DNA of 64,000 nucleotides from Robertmurraya dakarensis (GCF_900156875.1 NZ_LT707409.1:1466046-1530045); one strand, 5' to 3'. Numbered from the stretch's first letter, positions 43,726 through 54,078 are shown. Translations and numbers: made by a program. The notes: generated from the letters alone by a model not told the origin.

Positions 43726-45270
43726 TTAATGATTGTCCTGTTTAATAAGTCGAAGTTCTCTTTTTAAAATTTTCCCAGATGGATTGCGAGGCAAAGTAGA
43801 AAGGAACTCTACCTCTTTAATTCGTTGGAATTTCGCTAATTTTTGGTTACAATATTCCATCAGCTCTTCTTTTTCGACCTTCTGTCCTTGTTTCAGAACC
43901 ACGAAGGCCTTAACATTTTCTCCCCACTTTTCATCAGGCGATCCAATCACAGCCGTTTCTAAGACAGCTTGGTGAGTATAGATGACCTCTTCTATATCTT
44001 TTGGGTAAATATTGACACCGCCCGAGATAATCATATCTTTCTTTCGATCCAATAGATAATAGAAACCTTCTTCATCCATTTTTCCAATATCGCCTAGCAA
44101 GAACCAGCCATCTTCCATATGTGACTTTTTCGTTTCTTCAGGAAGATTATAATAACCAGAAAAGAGACCTCCCCAGCGAACAGCAAATTCTCCTTCCTCA
44201 CCGATTGCTACATCCTTACCTTCATTGTCAACGAGACGTATTTCTGCATACTCCGCCTGTAGACCAACTGATTTTGCTTTTCTAATCACATCTTTTGGCC
44301 TGAGCACAACGACGGCTCCTGTTTCTGTACTTCCAAAAAACTCACTGAATTCACAGCTGAATTTTTCCATGATTAATTTTTTCGTATCCGCAATAATAGG
44401 AGCTCCACCCGAAATTAAGAGTCTTACAGATGACAAGTCATATTGATCAATCGTAGGCACCTGCAGCATCATCGTATACTGAGTAGGGACAAAAATAGAA
44501 CATGTCACCTTCTCATCCTGCATCAACTTTATCGTCTTTTCAGGATCAAATTCTCTCGTTACGACCAGCTTGCAGCCTAGTACACTTAAAGTGAGCATTA
44601 ATGCATGACCAATACTGTGATATAGCGGTACAGTAATAAGAACCGTATCTTTATAGGAGAGACCCCATTCAATCGCAAAGCGAAGAACACGCGTTAATAA
44701 TGCCCCATGTGTCAGCATAATCCCTTTAGGAAGAGAGGTGGTACCGGAGGAATAAATAAAAGCAGATAAATCCTGTGAACCTACTGGCACCTGAATTTCC
44801 TTCTGATTGCCAGAAGTTAAGAATGTATGATAAACAAGAAAATTCTCATTTAATCCATTTGGAAGATCACCAACCAGCACTGTATTGCTTTCGTTGATTC
44901 TTGTAAACTTTGCTAATCCTTCTGTAAAGTCAGGATATTTTTCAATTTCAACAAAAGCAAACACAGAATCAGAGCTGTTTACAAGCTGGATAAGGTCTTG
45001 ACCGCGAACCATATAGTTAATCGGTACCGCAACCGCACCAATTGCCGAGATCGCATAAAAGATTTCGATCATTTCCAATCGGTTTCTCATATATAAAATC
45101 ACATGGTCTCCCTTTTTAATACCTTGTGACAGCATAGAATGTCCAAGGGAATTTACCCGATGATTAAATTCTGAAAAAGTAAGTGAACTCCCTTCATATA
45201 CTAATGCAGTGTCGTTGCCCCTATTTTTTGTATGTAGACTTAAACCTAAATGCAAATTATCATGGTTCAT
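43726..45270 (-). CDS. AMP-forming acyl-CoA ligase
   Basis: A 514-residue ligase starting at ATG 45270 behind GGGAGGG. Phosphate loop FIYSSGTTSLPKGIMLTH near residue 170, EFFGSTETG near 310, GWFLLGDIGKMDEEGFYYL near 395 and the C-terminal NPSGKILKR with the lysine. The conserved HTGD is LLGD, a small deviation. It stands alone between two hairpins, downstream of the ECH-HBD-ADH operon. Confidence 0.9.
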   Translation of the reverse strand: MNHDNLHLGLSLHTKNRGNDTALVYEGSSLTFSEFNHRVNSLGHSMLSQGIKKGDHVILYMRNRLEMIEIFYAISAIGAVAVPINYMVRGQDLIQLVNSSDSVFAFVEIEKYPDFTEGLAKFTRINESNTVLVGDLPNGLNENFLVYHTFLTSGNQKEIQVPVGSQDLSAFIYSSGTTSLPKGIMLTHGALLTRVLRFAIEWGLSYKDTVLITVPLYHSIGHALMLTLSVLGCKLVVTREFDPEKTIKLMQDEKVTCSIFVPTQYTMMLQVPTIDQYDLSSVRLLISGGAPIIADTKKLIMEKFSCEFSEFFGSTETGAVVVLRPKDVIRKAKSVGLQAEYAEIRLVDNEGKDVAIGEEGEFAVRWGGLFSGYYNLPEETKKSHMEDGWFLLGDIGKMDEEGFYYLLDRKKDMIISGGVNIYPKDIEEVIYTHQAVLETAVIGSPDEKWGENVKAFVVLKQGQKVEKEELMEYCNQKLAKFQRIKEVEFLSTLPRNPSGKILKRELRLIKQDNH

Positions 45271-45295
45271 CCTATTCCCTCCCGATATTAAATAA

Positions 45296-45324
45296 TGTCC
45301 TGATAATTCCGAATTATCAGGACA
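45296..45324 (-). terminator. Perfect 14-bp palindromic hairpin after the Zn-dehydrogenase gene
   Basis: TGTCCTGATAATTC pairs exactly with GAATTATCAGGACA around one base, followed by TTATTTAAT on the minus strand. A terminator is likely; its centre also contains ATTCCGAAT, so an operator for the ligase downstream is possible. Confidence 0.65.
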
Positions 45325-45361
45325 TAAATACAGTACCTTAACCTCTCTTAGCAGCTCCCTT

Positions 45362-46423
45362 TTAAGGAAATGTTACTAAGACACGGATTGGATTTTCAAT
45401 TTTTTTATGAAGATACTCAAGAGCTTTGTTGGCCTCTTCAAGTGTAAAAGTATGAGTAATGGAACTCTCCAGCTCTAGCTGTCCCTCTGCTGCAAGCTTG
45501 GCTAATTCACGAATCGTATCGATTCTAAAGCCAAACGAACCTCGAAGATCTAATTGCCTCTGGATAAGCTTTAACGGCTTGACAGAAACTGGTTCAGGAC
45601 CGATTCCGACAAAGACCGCTCTGCCGCCCCATCTTATTGAACTGATCGCTTGGTCATATGTGACTTTATTTCCGATAAACTCAGCAGAAATATCAGCACC
45701 TTGACCATTTGTCTCTTCTTTAATTCTTTTCACCGGGTTTTCTACTTCAGCATTAATGGTAATATCTGCACCGGCTTTTTTTGCTCGTTCAAGCTGTTCC
45801 TCACGAACATCCACTGCAATTATTTTTCCGGCTCCTAGGAATTTTGCTATTTGAATCGCATGCATTCCAAGGCCGCCTGCACCATAAATAGCTATGGACT
45901 CCCCTTTTTCTAGTCCCCCGCGATACTTTAATGCATGGTATGGCGTCGCAACCGCATCAGTAATAATTGCACCAATTGTAAACGGCAAATTATCAGGAAG
46001 TTTCACTAAGCTTTTAGCGGGCCATGCGATGTACTCCGCCAATGCTCCATCACGATTAACTCCCATAGTTTGGGCGTTCGTACAGCGATGTTCGTTTCCA
46101 GAAAGACAGTTAAAGCAGGAACGACATTTCACTCCTGGGAAAAGAGATACTCGGTCACCAGGCTTCCAGTCTTCTACTTGACTGCCAACTTCTACAACAA
46201 CTCCTGCAGCTTCATGCCCCAATGTAATCGGATTTTGCGTAGGAATAATGTATCCGCCAATGGCTATTGATACATCTGATCCACATAAACCAACCGCTTT
46301 AACCTGGACTAGCACTTCATCGTCTTTTATCGTTGGAACTGGAATAGATTCGATTTTTAAGGGTTCTTTTAATTCATAAAAACGCGCTGCCTTCATCGTT
46401 TTTTGATCAAATGTCATTGACAT
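45362..46423 (-). CDS. Zinc-dependent medium-chain alcohol dehydrogenase
   Basis: A 353-residue MDR dehydrogenase. Catalytic zinc ligands are Cys47 (GLCGSD) and His70-Glu71 (GHEAAG). Structural zinc is bound by Cys100, 103, 106 and 114. The cofactor loop GAGGLGMHAIQIAK is near 182. It oxidises an alcohol, perhaps a hydroxyacyl or omega-hydroxy compound. Last gene of the operon ECH-HBD-ADH, 39 bp after the 3-hydroxyacyl-CoA dehydrogenase. Confidence 0.92.
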   Translation of the reverse strand: MSMTFDQKTMKAARFYELKEPLKIESIPVPTIKDDEVLVQVKAVGLCGSDVSIAIGGYIIPTQNPITLGHEAAGVVVEVGSQVEDWKPGDRVSLFPGVKCRSCFNCLSGNEHRCTNAQTMGVNRDGALAEYIAWPAKSLVKLPDNLPFTIGAIITDAVATPYHALKYRGGLEKGESIAIYGAGGLGMHAIQIAKFLGAGKIIAVDVREEQLERAKKAGADITINAEVENPVKRIKEETNGQGADISAEFIGNKVTYDQAISSIRWGGRAVFVGIGPEPVSVKPLKLIQRQLDLRGSFGFRIDTIRELAKLAAEGQLELESSITHTFTLEEANKALEYLHKKIENPIRVLVTFP

Positions 46424-46462
46424 AACTCCTTAATTAAATTTCGAACAAGACATGTCTCGGTA

Positions 46463-47332
46463 TTAAGAATAAGTGTAGAATCCTTTTCCCGTTTTTCTGC
46501 CATATTCACCTTTTAAGAATTTTTCCTCAATGACTTTAGCCGGCTTATCTTTTTCATCTCCTGATTCCTTATAACGCTGCATGCCAATATAGTAGCTGAC
46601 ATCAATACCTGTTAAATCCATTAATGCAAACGGTCCAATTGGATGGTTAAGTGCTTTTGTACAAGCTAAGTCAATTTCTTCAACTGTAGCGATTTCATTT
46701 TCTAATAAGAAAATCGCTTCCTGTGTTAATTTCCCAAGCATTCTGTTCGCAACAAAACCAGATATTTCTTTCTTAAGCAGAATTGGTACCCTATTAATCT
46801 TCTTCACTAAGTCAACTGCAATTTCAGCTGTTTCTTCCGAAGTATGCGGTCCTTTCACAACTTCAACCAATTCCATCACAAGAACCGGGTTAAAGAAATG
46901 CATATTACATACTTGAGAAGGACGGTTTGTAGCATCAGCAATTTGTGAGCTTACAATCGTCGAACTATTCGTAGCGATAATGGCATGTGCTGGGGCTAAC
47001 TTATCAATCTGACTGAAAACCTCGCGTTTTGCATCTAATTTTTCAACGATGGCTTCAATCACAAAATCTGTAGACTCTACTGCCTCTTGCAGTGATGTAA
47101 CAAACTGAAGTCTAGAAAATGCACTATCGACAACTTCTTGCGTAAGCTTACCTTTAGCAACCCGCTTATCTAATTGCATGTGCAGGAAGTCTTCCGCTTT
47201 CTTCAAGCTTTCTTCACTAATGTCTTGTAAATAGACTTGATATCCAGCCAGCGCTGAAACCATTGCGATTTGGGAACCCATTGCACCTGAACCCACTACT
47301 GTAATTTGTTTAATTGAATTTGCGTTTGCCAT
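46463..47332 (-). CDS. 3-Hydroxyacyl/3-hydroxybutyryl-CoA dehydrogenase
   Basis: A 289-residue protein that oxidises L-3-hydroxyacyl-CoA with NAD. VVGSGAMGSQIA near residue 13 is the dinucleotide loop, IATNSSTI near 118 and CNMHFFNPVLVMELVEVV near 140 hold the catalytic Ser and His, and GFVANRMLG near 190 and GRKTGKGFYTYS at the end are typical. It sits between crotonase and Zn-alcohol dehydrogenase genes in an operon, giving hydratase plus dehydrogenase steps of beta-oxidation. Confidence 0.94.
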   Translation of the reverse strand: MANANSIKQITVVGSGAMGSQIAMVSALAGYQVYLQDISEESLKKAEDFLHMQLDKRVAKGKLTQEVVDSAFSRLQFVTSLQEAVESTDFVIEAIVEKLDAKREVFSQIDKLAPAHAIIATNSSTIVSSQIADATNRPSQVCNMHFFNPVLVMELVEVVKGPHTSEETAEIAVDLVKKINRVPILLKKEISGFVANRMLGKLTQEAIFLLENEIATVEEIDLACTKALNHPIGPFALMDLTGIDVSYYIGMQRYKESGDEKDKPAKVIEEKFLKGEYGRKTGKGFYTYS

Positions 47333-47371
47333 GATTTATTCCTCCATCTATTATTCTTTTTATATATTAAA

Positions 47372-48157
47372 TTACTTATGTTTAAAAGAAGGTGAACGCT
47401 TTTCGATAAAGGCTTGAACCCCTTCACGCACATCCTCTGTTCCAAAAATATCAGCGAATAAATCTGCTTCTATTTCTAGTCCTTCATCAAAAGATTTATC
47501 GTTTCCTTCATTTACAGCCTTCTTAATTCTTGTTAAAGCTTGAAGAGAGTATCCCGCCATCTTTTTCGCCATAGCAAGTGCTGCTTCCATTCCTTCTCCC
47601 TTTGGAACTACTGCGTTGACCAGTCCAATTTGTAATGCTTGCTCTGCTGTTAATGGGTCACCTATGAACATTAATTCTTTTGCTTTTGCTTCCCCTACTA
47701 ATCTTGGTAATCTTTGTGTGCCTCCCCCGCCAGGGAAAAGTCCTAGTTTCACTTCTGGCAGGCCAATTTGGGCATGATCTTCGGCAATGCGAATATCACA
47801 AGTAAGTGCTAGTTCACAGCCTCCGCCAAACGTTATCCCATTTAACATGGCAATCGTCGGCTTTGGAAGATTATCAATAAAGTTCAGAACTCTATGTGAT
47901 TCCATGTTCATAGATTTAACTTCTTCTTTACTCATTTCAAGCCAATACGGGAATTCTTTAATATCAGCTCCGGCCATGAATGCGCGGCTTCCTTCGCCTC
48001 GTATTACCGCAACAATGATATTTGAGTCTTCTGCAATTTGCGTGAAAACTTCGCCTAACTCCTTTGTTACTTGTCCACTCAGAACATTCATTGGCGGGTT
48101 ATTAATGGTAACAACCGCAATTCCATTACTTGCTTCAAGATGAACTAAATTTGCCAT
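47372..48157 (-). CDS. Enoyl-CoA hydratase
   Basis: The ATG at 48157 follows GGAGTGGAG, giving 261 residues. It is a classical crotonase: AFMAGADIKEF near residue 62 for the oxyanion hole, GGGCELALTCDIRIA near 103 and LPEVKLGLFPGGGGTQRLPR near 128 carry both catalytic glutamates. It hydrates trans-2-enoyl-CoA. First gene of the ECH-HBD-ADH operon. Of the three crotonases in this window it is the only one with the full standard active site. Confidence 0.93.
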   Translation of the reverse strand: MANLVHLEASNGIAVVTINNPPMNVLSGQVTKELGEVFTQIAEDSNIIVAVIRGEGSRAFMAGADIKEFPYWLEMSKEEVKSMNMESHRVLNFIDNLPKPTIAMLNGITFGGGCELALTCDIRIAEDHAQIGLPEVKLGLFPGGGGTQRLPRLVGEAKAKELMFIGDPLTAEQALQIGLVNAVVPKGEGMEAALAMAKKMAGYSLQALTRIKKAVNEGNDKSFDEGLEIEADLFADIFGTEDVREGVQAFIEKRSPSFKHK

Positions 48158-48353
48158 ATAGCTCCACTCCATTTCTATTTGAATATAGATGCCGACAACT
48201 CCTTTTAAAGGGAAGGAGCTCTCCTTGATTTAGAGACTACAAGTATGTATTCGCCTATTCTGCTATGCTTATAGAAACCTTAATAAATAAATATAGACCC
48301 ATTTTTCAAACATATGTTTTAAATGAGTCAGGATCATGCTGTTAGTGATAAAA

Positions 48354-48384
48354 TCCAGCTTCAGATCATCAATCTAAAGCTGGA
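48354..48384 (-). terminator. Terminator of the sigma-54 operon
   Basis: On the minus strand TCCAGCTTTAGAT pairs with ATCTGAAGCTGGA and is followed by TTTTATC, 18 bp past the SDR stop. Confidence 0.85.
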
Positions 48385-48401
48385 CATACTTAGCAGAATT
48401 C

Positions 48402-49172
48402 TTATTTAGGCTGCATACGAATACCGCCATCTAGACGGATAGTTTCTCCATTTAAATAAGCATTTTCAATAATGGAAGCTGCAAAATGAGCATATTCAGA
48501 CGCATAACCCAATCTTTGCGGGAATGGAACCATTGCACCTAATGCATTACGAACTTTTTCAGGGGCACCAGCAAATAATGGAGTATCCATTAGACCTGGA
48601 GCAATTGTATTTACACGAATTCCTTCTCTAGCAAGGTCGCGTGCGATTGGCAATGTCATACCAACGATTGCCCCTTTTGATGCACTGTATGCAGCCTGTC
48701 CCATTTGTCCATCAAACGCTGCTACAGAAGCTGTATTGATGATGACTCCTCTTTCACCGTCTGCATTTGGAGTGTTTTGGATCATCTTTTCTGCAGCAAG
48801 ACGAAGCACATTGAATGTACCAATCAAGTTGATTTGAATAACTTTGTTAAATGTTGCAAGATCAAATGGACCATTTTTACCAACAGTTTTTTGAGCAGCA
48901 CCGATTCCAGCACAGTTAACGTTAGCATGGATTGCTCCGAATTTTTCAACTGTTTGATTGATCGCACTTTGAGCTTCTTCTTCACTTGTAACATTTGTTT
49001 TTACAAATAAAACATTGTCAGAACCTAATTTTTCAACAAGGGCTGCACCTTTTTCTTCATTTAAATCAAGAATAGCTGCACGTCCTCCATTTTCAACAAT
49101 ACGTGTTACAGTCGCTTCACCTAAACCTGAAGCTCCTCCAGTTACAACTGCTACTAGACCCTTTAATTCCAT
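48402..49172 (-). CDS. 3-Hydroxyacyl-CoA dehydrogenase type II (HSD10-like SDR)
   Basis: A 256-residue [14 protein letters not shown] near residue 12, [11 protein letters not shown] near 87, Ser in [12 protein letters not shown] and Tyr-Lys in [11 protein letters not shown] near 160 form a full active site; MVPFPQRLG and INGETIRL-type ending match the HSD17B10 group. These enzymes oxidise 3-hydroxy-2-methylacyl-CoA in isoleucine and branched-acid degradation, and some hydroxysteroids. It follows the thiolase gene in the sigma-54-driven operon flavoprotein-thiolase-HSD10. Confidence 0.92.
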   Translation of the reverse strand: MELKGLVAVVTGGASGLGEATVTRIVENGGRAAILDLNEEKGAALVEKLGSDNVLFVKTNVTSEEEAQSAINQTVEKFGAIHANVNCAGIGAAQKTVGKNGPFDLATFNKVIQINLIGTFNVLRLAAEKMIQNTPNADGERGVIINTASVAAFDGQMGQAAYSASKGAIVGMTLPIARDLAREGIRVNTIAPGLMDTPLFAGAPEKVRNALGAMVPFPQRLGYASEYAHFAASIIENAYLNGETIRLDGGIRMQPK

Positions 49173-49301
49173 ATCTAAATCTCTCCTCTATTCCAAATAT
49201 TTTGAAAAATCTTCATAAAAATACTATGTAGATTGGCTCATTTTATAGAAAACAAGCCAACCTCATATTTATTAACCTATTTCATTCACTAATTTATTGA
49301 A

Positions 49302-50453
49302 TTAGCCGATTCTCTCAATAATCGTACCGTTAGCCATTCCGCCGCCTTCACAAATTGCTTGAAGTCCGTAACGGCCGCCAGTTCTTTCTAATTCGTGCAT
49401 CATTGTAATCATTAAGCGAGCTCCAGAACATCCAAGTGGATGACCTAATGCAATCGCACCGCCATTTGGATTAAGCTTTTTAGGATCTGCTTTTAACTCA
49501 TCCATCCATAACATTGGAACTGGTGCGAATGCTTCGTTTACTTCGTAAGTATCCATATCGTCAATTGTTAAGCCAACTTTAGCAAGTGCTTTTTTAGATG
49601 CTTCAGCAGGGCCAGTTAACATAAGAGTTGGATCAGAACCAACTACTGCACGAGATACAACGCGGAATCTTGGCTTAAGTCCAAGCTCTTCTGCTTTCTC
49701 TCTAGACATTAATAAAAGGGCAGCTGCACCATCACTCATTTGACTTGAGTTACCAGCATGAATCTTACCGCCCTTCATGAATGCAGGCTGTAAAGATCCT
49801 AATTTTTCAATAGTAGAACCAGCACGAGGACCTTCATCTTTTGTAACAACAGTTGTTGTTCCATCTTCCAGCGTTACTTCAATCGGCATAATTTCACGAT
49901 CAAAATGGCCTTCAGCTTGTGCTTTAAGAGCTCTTTCATGACTTTCTAGTGAGAATTCATCTAACTGGCGACGGCTATAACCCCATTTGTCAGCAATACG
50001 TTCTGCAGATAAACCTTGGTGAATCATTTCATATTTTGAAGTTAATGTTTCGCTCCATGTAGATTTTTGACGAGAAGCACCCATTGGAATTCTTGACATG
50101 CTTTCTACTCCACCAGCAATGACAACATCCATGTCACCAGCTAAGATAGCTTGCGCTGCAAAATGAACAGCTTGTTGACCTGAACCACATTGTCTATCAA
50201 GTGTTGTTCCTGGAACATGTGTTGGGAAATCAGCCATTAATAATGCTGAACGGGCAATATTTAATCCTTGTTCTTCAACTTGCGCAACACAACCCATGAT
50301 TACGTCTTCAACAAGCCCTGCTTCGATACCAGCACGTTTAACTAGCTCTTTTAATGTTTTTGCAGCTAAATCGTCAGGACGAACTGTGCTTAGCACTCCA
50401 TTTCTTTTTCCAACTGGTGTACGAACTGCTTCTACAATAACTACTTCACGCAT
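49302..50453 (-). CDS. Acetyl-CoA acetyltransferase/3-ketoacyl-CoA thiolase
   Basis: A 383-residue true thiolase: nucleophile Cys89 in DRQCGSGQQAVH, GGAIALGHPLGCSGAR near 335 with the catalytic His, and a C-terminal ICEGGGMANG with the second Cys. It cleaves 3-ketoacyl-CoA with CoA. The intact active site contrasts with the two thiolase-like proteins at 22162 and 27339. It lies between the flavoprotein gene at 50612 and the HSD10-like gene, in one operon. Confidence 0.94.
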   Translation of the reverse strand: MREVVIVEAVRTPVGKRNGVLSTVRPDDLAAKTLKELVKRAGIEAGLVEDVIMGCVAQVEEQGLNIARSALLMADFPTHVPGTTLDRQCGSGQQAVHFAAQAILAGDMDVVIAGGVESMSRIPMGASRQKSTWSETLTSKYEMIHQGLSAERIADKWGYSRRQLDEFSLESHERALKAQAEGHFDREIMPIEVTLEDGTTTVVTKDEGPRAGSTIEKLGSLQPAFMKGGKIHAGNSSQMSDGAAALLLMSREKAEELGLKPRFRVVSRAVVGSDPTLMLTGPAEASKKALAKVGLTIDDMDTYEVNEAFAPVPMLWMDELKADPKKLNPNGGAIALGHPLGCSGARLMITMMHELERTGGRYGLQAICEGGGMANGTIIERIG

Positions 50454-50611
50454 ATTTATTTCCCCCTAAATTTTTTTCTAAAGTCCTTTATGTAGGTACT
50501 CTAGTAATATATTTGTCTATTATTCTGAGCAGAATTTCTTTCCACCCTGTAATAGTATGAACACGTTTTAATAAATAGAATGGATTAATCAGTTTTTTTC
50601 CTCACCCTTGC

Positions 50612-51592
50612 TTAAACATTTGATAGTGAAGAAAGACTTTTACGAATAAATTCTAGTGATTGATTTGCTTCATCTGTGATTTGCTTAAATAGTTCTTTAA
50701 TAGGTAGAACTTCTTTAATCAAACCTACAGATTGACCACAAGACCAAATTCCTCCGTCTAGATCTCCTTCAAAATAAACATTCTTCGCTCTTTGTCCAGT
50801 GATTAATGGAAGCAGTTGCTCAATCGTTGCTCCTTCTTGCTCTAGACGATCTACTTCCTTACTTACTGCGTTCAAGGCAACGCGGGAAGGGCTTCCAATG
50901 TTTCTTTGAACAACGATGGTATTATTTTCATCAGCTTCTACCATCCACTGTTTTACATTATCGTGAATTGGCGCTTCATCAGTTGCCATGAATCTAGTTC
51001 CCATTACAACAGCCTCTGCTCCAAATGCTAGCGCACTCACTAAACCTCTTCCATCAGCATAACCACCACCAGCGATAACTGGAATGCTTACAGAATCTAC
51101 TACACGAGGAAGCATAACAAGAGATCCAACATCACTCATACCAGGATGTCCTCCTGTTTCGTTTCCTACCACAATGACTGCGTCAACGCCTAATTTTTCA
51201 GCGGAAACAGCATATTTTGCTCCTGCCACCTTATGAAGAACTTTGAAACCGTTTGCTTTTAACAATGGCATAAGTTCCTTAGGACTTCTACCGCTTGTTT
51301 CAACAATTTTAACGTCTTCTTCAATTAATACTTTAATAAATTCCTCATTTGGAGTTGCTGTTTGACTTGGGAATAAATTAAGGTTTACTGCAAATGGTTT
51401 TTTCGTTAAAGCTTTAATTTTTTGAATTTCACTGCGAAGCCCCTCAGGTGTAACCTGTGTTTTCGATGTGATAACACCAAGTCCACCAGCTTCAGATACA
51501 GCAGCAGCTAATTCTGCTCTGCCAACCTGGAACATACCGCCACAAATAATTGGATACTCAATTCCTAGTAACTCTGTTATTCTAGTTTTCAT
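50612..51592 (-). CDS. Nitronate monooxygenase-family FMN protein, third copy
   Basis: The ATG at 51592 (MKTRITELLG) follows GGGAGGGG, giving 326 residues. TIM-barrel FMN protein with IICGGMFQVGRAELAAAVSE near residue 14, VVGNETGGHPGMSDVG with the active-site His near 160, and PVIAGGGYADGRGL near 185. It is first gene behind a near-consensus sigma-54 promoter, followed by thiolase and HSD10 genes. Co-expression with beta-oxidation genes suggests an acyl-CoA or enoyl substrate rather than a nitroalkane, as shown for IpdC of steroid degraders; this is inference. Confidence 0.88.
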   Translation of the reverse strand: MKTRITELLGIEYPIICGGMFQVGRAELAAAVSEAGGLGVITSKTQVTPEGLRSEIQKIKALTKKPFAVNLNLFPSQTATPNEEFIKVLIEEDVKIVETSGRSPKELMPLLKANGFKVLHKVAGAKYAVSAEKLGVDAVIVVGNETGGHPGMSDVGSLVMLPRVVDSVSIPVIAGGGYADGRGLVSALAFGAEAVVMGTRFMATDEAPIHDNVKQWMVEADENNTIVVQRNIGSPSRVALNAVSKEVDRLEQEGATIEQLLPLITGQRAKNVYFEGDLDGGIWSCGQSVGLIKEVLPIKELFKQITDEANQSLEFIRKSLSSLSNV

Positions 51593-51657
51593 GTTTATAC
51601 CCCTCCCACTTAATTCTAAATTGCGTAAATTTAATAAATGTTTCGACAATTATATAA

Positions 51658-51675
51658 TGCAAGTATCGTGCCAAC
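51658..51675 (-). promoter_or_regulatory. Sigma-54 promoter of the flavoprotein-thiolase-HSD10 operon
   Basis: The minus strand reads GTTGGCACGATACTTGCA, a near-perfect match to TTGGCACG-N4-TTGCW with the required 10 nt between GG and GC. Transcription would start near 51647. The activator gene is directly upstream. Confidence 0.85.
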
Positions 51676-51790
51676 TTTAAAAATACGGTAAATGGCTATA
51701 TTCGTATTACTAAAAAAAGATTGTGTTTGAAAGTGCGACATTCATCATTTAAAGTTGTCGATAATCCTTACACACTTTGTTTGTAAAGAA

Positions 51791-51852
51791 AAAATGGGAG
51801 ATCTAGTCAAATTCCATTGTTTTTCTCAACGTCATTCCGCAAAATTTCCCAT
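51791..51852 (-). terminator. Possible terminator of the activator gene
   Basis: On the minus strand AATGGGA and TCCCATT enclose a long loop and are followed by TTTTCTTT. The large loop makes it doubtful. Confidence 0.35.
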
Positions 51853-51869
51853 TATAAGATATTTCTCGA

Positions 51870-53936
51870 TTAATTCGCAAACTCATATTTCTTTAATTTG
51901 TCATAGAGGACAGACCTGCTGATCCCAAGAATTTGACAAGCTTTTGTTTTGTTGCCATTTGATTCTTGTAATGCTTTACGGATGGCCAGCTGTTCCACTT
52001 TTTCTAATAATGGCAGAGTCGAAGTTTCTTCATCTTCATCGATAAACACTTCATATCCAATTTTTTTTACGACATAATCTGGTAAATCTTCTATTTGTAC
52101 TTTTCCATTTTCTGCAAAAACCATAGCCCTTTCCCAAACATTACGAAGTTCACGAATATTCCCAGGCCAATCATAGTCAATTAACGCTTGTTCTACCATC
52201 GGATCCCAGCTCGTTATACTTGTTCCATTTTGCTTGTTTAATTCACGAATAAATTTCTCGCTTAATAGAAGAATATCCTTTTTTCGATTCCGTAATGGCG
52301 GGAGGTCGAAGGAAATAACATTCAACCGGTAAAATAAATCCTCACGAAACGTCCCTTCGCTGACCATCTTTTCTAAAGGACGATTTGTCGCCGCAATGAT
52401 TCTTACATCGACTTCCACTCTTTCGGTACCACCAACACGATAAAATCCTCTTTCTTGAAGAGCGCTTAATAGCTTAGCTTGCAGCTGTAAAGACATATCG
52501 CCAATCTCATCTAGAAAAAGAGTCCCCCCATTTGCCATATCGAACTTCCCAATTTTTCCTTTATTCTTAGCCCCAGTAAACGCACCTTCTTCATAACCAA
52601 AAAACTCAGATTCTAGTAAATGCTCTGGAATAGCTGCGCAATTGACTGTAATAAACGGTCCATGGGAAAAAGGACTGGAGCTATGAATCGCATGTGCAAA
52701 CAATTCTTTCCCTGTTCCGCTTTCCCCGCGTATTAACACGGTTGTTTTCCCTTTTGCGGCCTTCATTCCGCTTCGCTTCAATTTTTCCATTTGAGGATCT
52801 TCGGACACAATTTCATCGAAGGTAAAACGCGATTTTTCTATTTTTTTCTCTGAAACTAGTGATTTCTTCTCACTGCTCTCAAAGTTCTTAAAACGTTCCC
52901 GTACCTCATGAAGCTGCCTGTAAACGATTTTTCCGATCGCCCCGATAATCCGGTCTTCTTGGTAAACAGGGATGCGATGTACCATATAGGTAATTCCTTT
53001 TACCTCCATAAAATCGCTAATATCTGCAACTCCCGTCTTTAAGGCTTGGCTTAATTGCAGATGCGGCAGTACATCCTCTACTAGTGTGTTTTCCAATGTC
53101 TTTTCGTGAAGATCAAACAGCTCCAAAAGAGATGGACTAATAAATATAATTTCCTGTTTTTCATTGACCATCACTAATCCGTCATAAGCATTGTGAAGAA
53201 CGGATTGAAGAATACTTTTCCAATTTTTAACAGTCTCCAGTTCTTGTGCCATTTTCTCAAGCTCTGATACATTTTGCAATAATGTGATATACCCTTGTTT
53301 ACCATTTGCCATATCATATTTAGAAAGCCGAACGATAAAATGTTCGGACTGCAGTTGTACTCTAAACTGAGTTCCTTCTTCAGCACTAATTTTCGGGAGG
53401 AGGTCATCAAGTCTTTGATTTAGTATATCCTTTTCATTTCTTCCTATCATTTCAACAAGCTTGGGGTTTGCAAATATGATTTTATTATTTTCATCCGTCA
53501 TAACAGCACCTAAATTGGACGTATGTAAAACAGTTTCAAGCTGCCCTTTTAAAAGGATCGTTTCTTGCAGATAGTTCATGAGAGCATCTGTTTGTGTTAA
53601 TAAGCCAATCGGTTCTTGGGCTTCATTAATAACAATTCCAGTCCCAACTTTACTATCCAATAAGATTTGATCCAACACTTCTACAGGAGTATCAGCTAAG
53701 ATCGTTCCGACATCCTTGATGATATAATTTATAATCGGCGTATTTTTATGTAAATCAGCCAAAAGCATATTATATAAAGAGCTTCTCGTAAAAACACCCA
53801 CAAGCTTTTTATTTGAATTTATGATGGGAACTGTATTCCATTTCGAATTTTTCATGAAAAGTAAAGCTTCAAATAATGTATTGCCAGGGGTCAAACATTG
53901 ATCAATCTTCGTCATGATTTCTTCTACTGTTTTCAT
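51870..53936 (-). CDS. Sigma-54-dependent transcriptional activator with CBS and PAS domains
   Basis: The ATG at 53936 follows AAAGGAGG; the longer start at 53960 contains that site. About 688 residues: a CBS pair (about 5-125), two PAS domains (about 135-225 and 240-335), a linker, and an AAA+ domain with Walker A GESGTGKE (404-411), the sigma-54-contact loop GAFTGA (451-456) and Walker B LFLDEIGD (473-480). A Fis-type helix-turn-helix ([20 protein letters not shown]) closes the protein. The layout recalls B. subtilis BkdR. It probably drives the promoters at 51658 and perhaps 25399. CBS domains may sense an adenylate or CoA-type ligand. Confidence 0.93.
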   Translation of the reverse strand: MKTVEEIMTKIDQCLTPGNTLFEALLFMKNSKWNTVPIINSNKKLVGVFTRSSLYNMLLADLHKNTPIINYIIKDVGTILADTPVEVLDQILLDSKVGTGIVINEAQEPIGLLTQTDALMNYLQETILLKGQLETVLHTSNLGAVMTDENNKIIFANPKLVEMIGRNEKDILNQRLDDLLPKISAEEGTQFRVQLQSEHFIVRLSKYDMANGKQGYITLLQNVSELEKMAQELETVKNWKSILQSVLHNAYDGLVMVNEKQEIIFISPSLLELFDLHEKTLENTLVEDVLPHLQLSQALKTGVADISDFMEVKGITYMVHRIPVYQEDRIIGAIGKIVYRQLHEVRERFKNFESSEKKSLVSEKKIEKSRFTFDEIVSEDPQMEKLKRSGMKAAKGKTTVLIRGESGTGKELFAHAIHSSSPFSHGPFITVNCAAIPEHLLESEFFGYEEGAFTGAKNKGKIGKFDMANGGTLFLDEIGDMSLQLQAKLLSALQERGFYRVGGTERVEVDVRIIAATNRPLEKMVSEGTFREDLFYRLNVISFDLPPLRNRKKDILLLSEKFIRELNKQNGTSITSWDPMVEQALIDYDWPGNIRELRNVWERAMVFAENGKVQIEDLPDYVVKKIGYEVFIDEDEETSTLPLLEKVEQLAIRKALQESNGNKTKACQILGISRSVLYDKLKKYEFAN

Positions 53937-54078
53937 TTCGAACCTCCTTTTGCTCGACACATCTATCGTAAAGAAATGGAATATTCATTACTGTCTGATA
54001 GTTTCATTATAACATGTATGATTGCCAAATTTCTGCAAAACTGACAAGTTCCACTTCCCTCCTTTTTTAATGAGCATG

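Noticed and set aside
50520-50570. TGGAAAG...TCTGC upstream of the thiolase as a third sigma-54 promoter
   Set aside because: GG and GC are 11 nt apart instead of 10 and the -24 box is poor.
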